A DNA stretch of 64,000 nucleotides from Paenimyroides viscosum (GTDB taxonomy: Bacteria > Bacteroidota > Bacteroidia > Flavobacteriales > Flavobacteriaceae). The stretch lies in assembly GCF_003858535.1 (NCBI RefSeq), contig NZ_RQTJ01000007.1, positions 1 to 64,000 of the forward strand, written 5' to 3'. A program made the position numbers and the translations under genes. The notes under the pieces were generated by a model. It saw only the letters and a program-made list of their open reading frames with translations. It was not told where the DNA came from and ran no database searches. Shown here piece after piece: positions 58,585 through 64,000 of this stretch (position 1 is the first letter of the stretch; every line of letters begins with the position of its first letter).

Positions 58585-60603
58585 ATGAAACACCTATTTA
58601 CTATTACTTTTCTCTTTTTTGCCTTATTACTAAATGCCCAAACAGAACGTCTTGAAAACACTTGTGGTACAGAATATATACTTGCAGAAGATTATGACAG
58701 CCAATTTGAGAAATTTTACCAAAAACAGATTGAATTAAAATCTAAAAATCCAGTTACTTATTATATTCCTGTAGTTTTTCATATTATACATGCCGGCGAA
58801 CCTCTTGGAATTGGATCAAACATTCCTGATGTAAATATTTATAATGTATTAGAAGGATTGAATAATCATTTTAAAAATAACCACAATCATCCTAGCAATG
58901 GTAATACTAGTATACAATTTGTACTAGCTACCAAAGCACCAAATGGATCTTGCTCTACAGGTATTAATCGTGTTAATTTTGGTAATAACCAAAGCTATGT
59001 ACAATACGGAAATGCATATACAACCGCAAACAATGGTGTTGATGCAACTGCAATAAGATCATTATCTAATTGGAATTCTAATCAATATTATAATATTTGG
59101 GTTGTAAATAAAATAACATCATCATCAAACGTTGCTGCCTATGCTTATTACCCAACTGCACATGGCAAAACACATGATGGAACATTTATTGCTTCACAAT
59201 ATGTTAATAGTACTCCCAGCGAAATACTTACACATGAATTGGGGCACAGTTTAAATTTAATGCATACTTTCGAAGGATCAACAGGTACAAACTGTCCGGC
59301 ACAAGTTAATGGTTGCGGTGCAGACGGTGATTGTGTTGCAGATACTCCACCACATACAAAAACGCATGCAAACGATTTAGTTTTAACTGCCGCAAATAGT
59401 TGTTCTGGAAACAACAATTCTACTTATAAGCACAATTATATGTCTTATGCCAATAATGAGTTTCAAAAAGTCTTTACACCTTTACAAATTGCCAGAATGC
59501 AAAGTGCAATTACTTTTTATAGATCATCGTATTTGCCAGCTACTAATAGTGTTTTTAAAATGACTCAAGCACCACAAGCTCAGTTTTTGATAAACAATAG
59601 TATTTCGTATTACAAACAGTTTTTTTGTATTGGTGCGCCAATTACTTTAAGAAATACCTCCACTTGTTTCTTGAATACGTTTAATAATACCACTTTAGCT
59701 AATTATAGTAGTAAATGGGTTGTTACTAAAAATGGTCAAACAATACTTACCTTAACAGAACCTAACCCTACAATTACGCTAAACCAAACAGGAACTTACA
59801 GTATTACCTTAACTGCAACAAATAATATAGGATCAAATAGTATTACAAAAAATAATATTATTGAAATTCTTCCAAGTAGCACTAAAAGTTACTGTGCACC
59901 AACTTCTTTTAATCTTGGTAATTTTAGGTATTCAATTAATAATGTAAAACTGCATTATATAAATAACAGCACGCCTATTGGAATTAATCAAGGCTATACA
60001 GATTTTAGCTGTACAAATATAACACAAGCTGCGTTTGACAAGCCTAATAAATTGGACATTACAGTATCTAACAATCATAGTTCTGTTAATGACAACTTAA
60101 TTCTTCAAGGTTATATAGATTATAATGATAATGGAACATTTGAATCAAGCGAATTAATATTGCAAGAAACAATACCACCGTTGACTGACAATAAAGTATA
60201 TTCTTATAATTTTTTACCACCAACAAATGTTAAAAAAGGGGAAGTGTTAAGAATGAGAATTATTAGTGAACGTACAAGTATTACAAATGCAAAATTAAAT
60301 TGTACAACACAGTATAACATTGGGGATATAGAAGATTATGGAGTTATTTTTGCAACGAGTCTTTCAATAGATGAATTAGAAAAACAGAAATATAACATTT
60401 ATCCAAACCCGGTAGAAAATACGTTAAATATTAATTCGGATAATTCTGACGAAAAATCAATAACTATATATACAACTTCAGGTCAGTTAATAAAAAATTT
60501 AAAAACTACCGATGAAAATTTATCAATCGATGTTTCTCAACTTTCTTCCGGAACATATATTTTAAATATAAATAACGTTCCTTATAAGTTTATAAAAAAA
60601 TAA
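58585..60603 (+). CDS. Secreted pappalysin-like (M43) zinc metalloprotease with T9SS signal
   Basis: 672 residues. A signal peptide (MKHLFTITFLFFALLLNAQ) comes first. The zinc site is HELGHSLNLMH (His217, Glu218, His221, His227), with a Met-turn in NYMSYANN, as in pappalysin-type metzincins. A PKD-like domain (about 345-430) and a GEVED-like domain (about 500-590, DYNDNGTFESSE) follow. The last 70 residues are a type A T9SS sorting domain (YNIYPNPVENTLNI, SSGTYIL). It should be exported through type IX secretion. The Asn in place of the usual Gly in HExxHxxGxxH is notable but probably tolerated. Confidence 0.9.
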   Translation: MKHLFTITFLFFALLLNAQTERLENTCGTEYILAEDYDSQFEKFYQKQIELKSKNPVTYYIPVVFHIIHAGEPLGIGSNIPDVNIYNVLEGLNNHFKNNHNHPSNGNTSIQFVLATKAPNGSCSTGINRVNFGNNQSYVQYGNAYTTANNGVDATAIRSLSNWNSNQYYNIWVVNKITSSSNVAAYAYYPTAHGKTHDGTFIASQYVNSTPSEILTHELGHSLNLMHTFEGSTGTNCPAQVNGCGADGDCVADTPPHTKTHANDLVLTAANSCSGNNNSTYKHNYMSYANNEFQKVFTPLQIARMQSAITFYRSSYLPATNSVFKMTQAPQAQFLINNSISYYKQFFCIGAPITLRNTSTCFLNTFNNTTLANYSSKWVVTKNGQTILTLTEPNPTITLNQTGTYSITLTATNNIGSNSITKNNIIEILPSSTKSYCAPTSFNLGNFRYSINNVKLHYINNSTPIGINQGYTDFSCTNITQAAFDKPNKLDITVSNNHSSVNDNLILQGYIDYNDNGTFESSELILQETIPPLTDNKVYSYNFLPPTNVKKGEVLRMRIISERTSITNAKLNCTTQYNIGDIEDYGVIFATSLSIDELEKQKYNIYPNPVENTLNINSDNSDEKSITIYTTSGQLIKNLKTTDENLSIDVSQLSSGTYILNINNVPYKFIKK

Positions 60604-60608
60604 GCAGA

Positions 60609-60638
60609 AAGCCCTAAAGATTTTAGGGCTTTTTTTTA
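60609..60638 (+). terminator. Terminator after the protease gene
   Basis: Ten-base stem AAGCCCTAAA (60609-60618) with TTTAGGGCTT (60622-60631), loop of three, then Ts. Confidence 0.85.
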
Positions 60639-60664
60639 TATTCAAAAACAATCAACTAAAAAAA

Positions 60665-60717
60665 TAGTTTAAAAACTAAATAAATAGTTGTATAACTAAA
60701 ATTTTAGTTTACATTTG
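60665..60717 (+). promoter_or_regulatory. blaI-M56 promoter with overlapping palindromic operators
   Basis: The promoter reads GTTG (60687-60690), 19 bases, TACATTTG (60710-60717). Palindromes overlie it: TAGTT-TAAA-AACTA (60665-60678), TAGTT-GTAT-AACTA (60685-60698, covering the -33 box) and AACTAAAATTTTAGTT (60694-60709, filling the spacer). The first two centres are 20 bases apart. This is the arrangement expected for autorepression by the dimeric BlaI product. Confidence 0.65.
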
Positions 60718-60735
60718 TGATATCAAAACAGAAGT

Positions 60736-61101
60736 ATGGAAAAGCTGACGAATAAAGAAGAAGAAATAATGCAGGTTATATGGCAACTGAAAAAAGTATT
60801 TGTAAACGATATTTTAGAAGAGATGCCAGAACCTAAACCACATTACAACACACTTTCTACCATTGTGCGTTTGTTGGAAGAAAAAGGATTTCTTGCACAT
60901 AAAAGCTACGGTAAATCGCATCAATATTACCCAATAATCAGTTTAGAAGCTTATCGCGGTGTTTTTGTGAAAGATTCTATTAAAAAATATTTTGGTAATT
61001 CGGTTTCAAATTTGGTCAATTATTTTGTTAAAGAAGAAGAATTATCACAGACTGAAATTGACGAGCTGATGAAAATCATTGAAATCAATCAAAAAAAATA
61101 G
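60736..61101 (+). CDS. BlaI/MecI-family transcriptional repressor
   Basis: 121 residues. The N-terminal winged helix is clear (LTNKEEEIMQVIWQLKKVFVNDILEEM, then HYNTLSTIVRLLEEKGFLAHKSYGKSHQYYP), with a C-terminal dimerisation helix. The family represses its own operon until its membrane-protease partner triggers cleavage. It starts 19 bases after a promoter laid over palindromes and ends three bases before the M56 gene, the usual regulator-sensor pair. In Bacteroidota these pairs are generally not tied to beta-lactamase. Confidence 0.9.
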   Translation: MEKLTNKEEEIMQVIWQLKKVFVNDILEEMPEPKPHYNTLSTIVRLLEEKGFLAHKSYGKSHQYYPIISLEAYRGVFVKDSIKKYFGNSVSNLVNYFVKEEELSQTEIDELMKIIEINQKK

Positions 61102-61104
61102 CTT

Positions 61105-63657
61105 ATGCATCCGTTTCTTGATTATATTTTAAAAGCAAATTTACTGCTGATCTTTTTCGGACTTTTTTATCTGATCTTTTTAAAAAGAGAAACTTTTTAT
61201 CAGTTAAACCGTTGGTATTTTATAGGATCAATTATCGTTGCAATCACGGCTCCGCTGGTAACTTTTACAAAAACGGTTTTGGTTGATCCAATTCCTGTTG
61301 AATATTTTGTGACTGATTACGAAACTACTGTTATTAAGGAAGTTGTTGAAGAACCATCGTTTTTAGAAACCATCGATTTGCAACAAATGGCAGTTTACTT
61401 GATTCTTTTTATAAGTTTCATTTTAATAATTCGAAAAATATATGCTGTTACAAAACTGTATCGTTCTATAAAAAAACTGCCAAGTTTAGGAGTCTCAAAC
61501 ATTAAGATTTCTGCAGATAGTAAAACTGTTTACTCTTTTTATCAATGGATTGTTGTTCCGGAGAACTTTTTTCAATGGCAAAATCACCAACTGATTTTAG
61601 ACCATGAAAGCATCCACTTAAAGCAAAAACACACATTTGATCTTATTTTAGTTGAATTAGTTGCTGCGGTTTTCTGGTTCAATCCGTTGGTAAAAGTAAT
61701 GCAGCGGGCTATAAACACCAATCTGGAATTTATTGTGGATCAAAAAATGATTGAAACAACAGAAAGTGTGCTGTATCAAAAAAATCTGTTGCAGTTTCAA
61801 ACGCAACACACAATTCAATTTGTGAATTCGTACAATGCAAGCGAAATTAAAAACCGCATTTTACAAATAAACTCTAAAAAATCAACAAATATGAAAAAAC
61901 TTAAATTTTTATTAGCAACACCGGCTTTGGTGGCTTTCTTTGCCTTGTTTCAGATTGAAACAGTAGCACAAATTAAAGAAAATATTGAAGTGCAGGAAAT
62001 CGAAGAAACTTCTTTTTTAGTAAGAGAAAACTTTACAAAAGATGATTTTGAAAAACTATCCCAAACCCTTAAAGAAGATTTTAATATTGAGTTTAGTGTA
62101 CGAAACATTAAGTATGATAACAACAAAATTAAATCTTTAGATTATACCATTAGAAATAATGATTATAAAATATCCTCATCGGAAAGATCATTAGATAAAA
62201 ACATTGAACCGTTTTTAATAGTTGTAAATTTAAACAAAGCCGAACCATTTAAAGTTGAAAAATATTCTGCTAAACCTACATACTCTTATACAGTTGACAA
62301 CCAATTTGAACCCAATTTTATAATTACAGATGATGAATGGAAAGATGGAAGTTGGACAAAAAAAATAAGTGAGAATCAAACAGTAACTTTTTTAATTGAT
62401 GGTAAAAAAAGTTCAAAAGGAGCCGCTTATACTTTAAATCCAAAAGATATTTTATCTATTAGCGTTCATAGAGATCAAAAAACAAAAGATAAATTTAATG
62501 AAGCTGTTGATAATCTTGTAATAATCAAAACTAAAAAGATAAAAGATATAACGAATTTAGAGAAAGATTTAGAACTATTACTTTCTGACAGGAAAGCTTT
62601 TGACAGAATTGCATCAAAATATCCTATTTATGTAGATGATGTGCTTTTGACTAAAAAGCAATTAAAGGATTTTGATACTAAAACAATAAGATCAATGTCT
62701 GTTGATGAAAATGTGACCGAAATTAAATTAACAACAAGAACTAGCGAAACTGAAACATTCTTATTTAAAATTGCAGATGATAATACAGATAAACCTTCTA
62801 ATAAAATCCTTATCAATGGTAAAGAATCAACTGAAGAAGAATTAAGAAACCACATTAATAAAATAAATCAGCAAAGAAAAGACAGTCTTTCCTCTTCAAA
62901 CAAAATACAAGTACAAAAACTAAATGATAAAGACACTCATGTCACTATAAAAGGCATAGGTAGTTCGTCAAATGATAAGATAGTTTATATTGTTGATGGT
63001 AAAGAAATAAATCCTAGCGATTTCAGGAAAATTTATCCCGGTGATATTGAACGTATTGATGTTTTAAAAGATAAAAAAGCAATTGAAAAATACGGGGATA
63101 AAGCAAAAGACGGTGTATTGTTAATTACAACAAAAGCTAAAAAAGATGCTGCAGTATATACTAATAGTGGTAAAGAATTTTTCGAAAAACTAAAAAAAGC
63201 AGCTCAAAAGAAAAAAGAAGAACAAGAAATGAACAGAGCTGCCTCTTTAAAACAGAAAACGCAAGCTTTAAACGCAAGAGAATTAGCAATGAAGAAAAGA
63301 AACGAAGTTGCCGAGAGAAAAGAGATTGTTTTACAAAGTAGAAAAGAAAGGGAAAAAAGTCGTCAGCAACTTTTAAAGAAAAGAAACGAAATTTCAGAAA
63401 AAACACAACAGCGTAGAAAAGAACGAGAAAATCAACGTCAAGAACTTTTAGCTAAAAGAAAGGAAACTATTGTTGTTTCAAACAAAAAATCGGATAAAGA
63501 GTTATTAAACAACGATTATAAAACTTTAACTGATATCTTTAAGGATGTTAATAAATCGGTGAAAGATATCGAAGATGAGAACTTTAAAATTACATCGGTT
63601 AAAGCTTCTATAACTCGGGAAGATGGAACTAAAGTGGAATTATCTGAAGTTTATTAA
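61105..63657 (+). CDS. M56 (BlaR1-like) membrane metalloprotease with plug-like repeats
   Basis: 850 residues. Three N-terminal helices precede the zinc motif HESIH (in LILDHESIHLKQKHT, about 170-184), and a fourth helix (about 270-288) leads to the periplasm. The exported part holds four related segments of TonB-plug flavour: about 427-477 (FLIDGKKSS...IIKTKK), 505-550 (IYVDDVLL), 565-585 (ILINGKES) and 625-678 (VYIVDGKEINPSDF...GVLLITTK). A very charged Lys/Arg/Glu coiled region with two RKERE-type repeats (about 690-790) follows. It is the expected sensor and protease partner of the BlaI repressor. The signal is unknown. Confidence 0.85.
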   Translation: MHPFLDYILKANLLLIFFGLFYLIFLKRETFYQLNRWYFIGSIIVAITAPLVTFTKTVLVDPIPVEYFVTDYETTVIKEVVEEPSFLETIDLQQMAVYLILFISFILIIRKIYAVTKLYRSIKKLPSLGVSNIKISADSKTVYSFYQWIVVPENFFQWQNHQLILDHESIHLKQKHTFDLILVELVAAVFWFNPLVKVMQRAINTNLEFIVDQKMIETTESVLYQKNLLQFQTQHTIQFVNSYNASEIKNRILQINSKKSTNMKKLKFLLATPALVAFFALFQIETVAQIKENIEVQEIEETSFLVRENFTKDDFEKLSQTLKEDFNIEFSVRNIKYDNNKIKSLDYTIRNNDYKISSSERSLDKNIEPFLIVVNLNKAEPFKVEKYSAKPTYSYTVDNQFEPNFIITDDEWKDGSWTKKISENQTVTFLIDGKKSSKGAAYTLNPKDILSISVHRDQKTKDKFNEAVDNLVIIKTKKIKDITNLEKDLELLLSDRKAFDRIASKYPIYVDDVLLTKKQLKDFDTKTIRSMSVDENVTEIKLTTRTSETETFLFKIADDNTDKPSNKILINGKESTEEELRNHINKINQQRKDSLSSSNKIQVQKLNDKDTHVTIKGIGSSSNDKIVYIVDGKEINPSDFRKIYPGDIERIDVLKDKKAIEKYGDKAKDGVLLITTKAKKDAAVYTNSGKEFFEKLKKAAQKKKEEQEMNRAASLKQKTQALNARELAMKKRNEVAERKEIVLQSRKEREKSRQQLLKKRNEISEKTQQRRKERENQRQELLAKRKETIVVSNKKSDKELLNNDYKTLTDIFKDVNKSVKDIEDENFKITSVKASITREDGTKVELSEVY

Positions 63658-63661
63658 ACAA

Positions 63662-63690
63662 AAATCCTCTTATATTAAGAGGATTTCCTG
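63662..63690 (+). terminator. Terminator of the blaI-M56 operon
   Basis: Eleven-base stem AAATCCTCTTA (63662-63672) with TAAGAGGATTT (63676-63686), loop of three, followed by a T-rich tail. Confidence 0.8.
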
Positions 63691-63733
63691 TTTTATTTAA
63701 AACGATTTAACGTGAATACTTTTTAAAAGAATG

Positions 63734-63757
63734 AAAATAGTTACCCTAAACTATTTT
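63734..63757 (-). terminator. Hairpin terminating the right-edge minus-strand gene
   Basis: Nine-base stem AAAATAGTT (63734-63742) with AACTATTTT (63749-63757), 19 bases past the stop of the edge gene on the minus strand, followed by T-rich sequence there. Confidence 0.55.
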
Positions 63758-63775
63758 CTAAAAATGTAAACTTTG

Positions 63776-64000
63776 TTAAACTTGAACTGATTCATTAATT
63801 GTTTCTCTTCTTAAAACTTTTCCGGTAGGAGTTTCTTTAAACTTGTTTACGAAAATAGTTTCTTTGGGTTTTTCAAATTTTTCTAAACTAGAAAATGCTT
63901 CGGGTACTAATGTGTAAGGAGCATGTTCTATAACTAAAACCAATTTTTGACCTAACTCTACATCTTCTTTTCCAATTACATAAAAACGGTACGGAATATA
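63776..64000 (-). CDS. menE: C-terminal end of an acyl-CoA synthetase/AMP-binding enzyme, probably MenE (partial)
   Basis: Only the last 74 codons are in the window. They show the C-terminal domain of the ANL superfamily: YVIGKEDVELGQKLVLVIE, a SSLEKFEKPKETIFVNKF segment and the catalytic-lysine motif ETPTGKVLRRE. The spacing and the short tail are like flavobacterial o-succinylbenzoate-CoA ligase (menaquinone synthesis), but other members end similarly, so the symbol is tentative. The 5' part lies beyond base 64000. Confidence 0.55.
   Translation of the reverse strand, partial: YIPYRFYVIGKEDVELGQKLVLVIEHAPYTLVPEAFSSLEKFEKPKETIFVNKFKETPTGKVLRRETINESVQV

Noticed and set aside
60736..63657. 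A beta-lactam resistance operon
   Set aside because: BlaI/M56 pairs are general in Bacteroidota. No beta-lactamase or resistance penicillin-binding protein gene is adjacent.

Overview
The window is a gene-dense, AT-rich bacterial chromosome segment from a member of the Bacteroidota, most likely family Flavobacteriaceae. The evidence is a C-terminal type IX secretion sorting domain (58585-60603), TonB-plug-like domains attached to non-receptor proteins, BlaI/M56 pairs, promoters of the TAnnTTTG type, weak or absent Shine-Dalgarno sequences, the ligase-associated DNA repair cassette and a FolK-deoxynucleoside kinase fusion. I saw no tRNA, rRNA, insertion sequence, prophage or CRISPR array.

Layout. 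1-800: a SemiSWEET transporter and a tiny lipoprotein. 864-6551: a four-gene operon (nuclease, ATP-dependent DNA ligase, Lhr-type helicase, PdeM phosphoesterase). 6614-12485: SppA, the FolK-dNK fusion, then a minus-strand run of RNA methyltransferase, phosphoethanolamine transferase and GDPD-like phosphodiesterase. 12598-25338: an aromatic catabolic island framed by an AraC-type and a TetR-type regulator, with catB, catC, catA, benA, benB, benC, benD, pcaD, a fused pcaIJ, a small FUSC-type membrane protein and pcaF. Together these encode an uninterrupted route from benzoate through catechol and the beta-ketoadipate pathway to acetyl-CoA and succinyl-CoA. The island's intergenic gaps hold several families of short interspersed repeats that are almost absent from the rest of the window.

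25386-31984: YdcF-like protein, MutS, HPP membrane protein, a frameshifted lipoprotein gene and PurH. 32028-38282: the rod-shape operon mreB-mreC-mreD-mrdA-rodA, followed by a secreted Lys/Ala/Glu-rich coiled-coil protein. 38371-48385: a giant alpha-2-macroglobulin with an embedded plug-like domain, TcdA, a TatD-like hydrolase, a DUF1684 protein and two envelope proteins. 48516-55793: a phosphoesterase fused to an outer-membrane barrel, an HD-hydrolase/PycTM fusion and a large protein of uncertain function. 55916-60603: a DUF1573 protein, a two-component system and a type IX-secreted pappalysin-like protease. 60736-63657: a BlaI repressor and an M56 sensor protease carrying several plug-like repeats. 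The right edge cuts an acyl-CoA-synthetase-type gene, probably menE.

The most noteworthy items are the complete benzoate island with its repeats and candidate operators, the HD-PycTM fusion, the plug-like domains in the alpha-2-macroglobulin and M56 proteins, the phosphoesterase-barrel fusion, the nested palindromes in front of blaI, and the single-base frameshift at about 30007. All functional calls come from reading motifs by eye. No database search was run.
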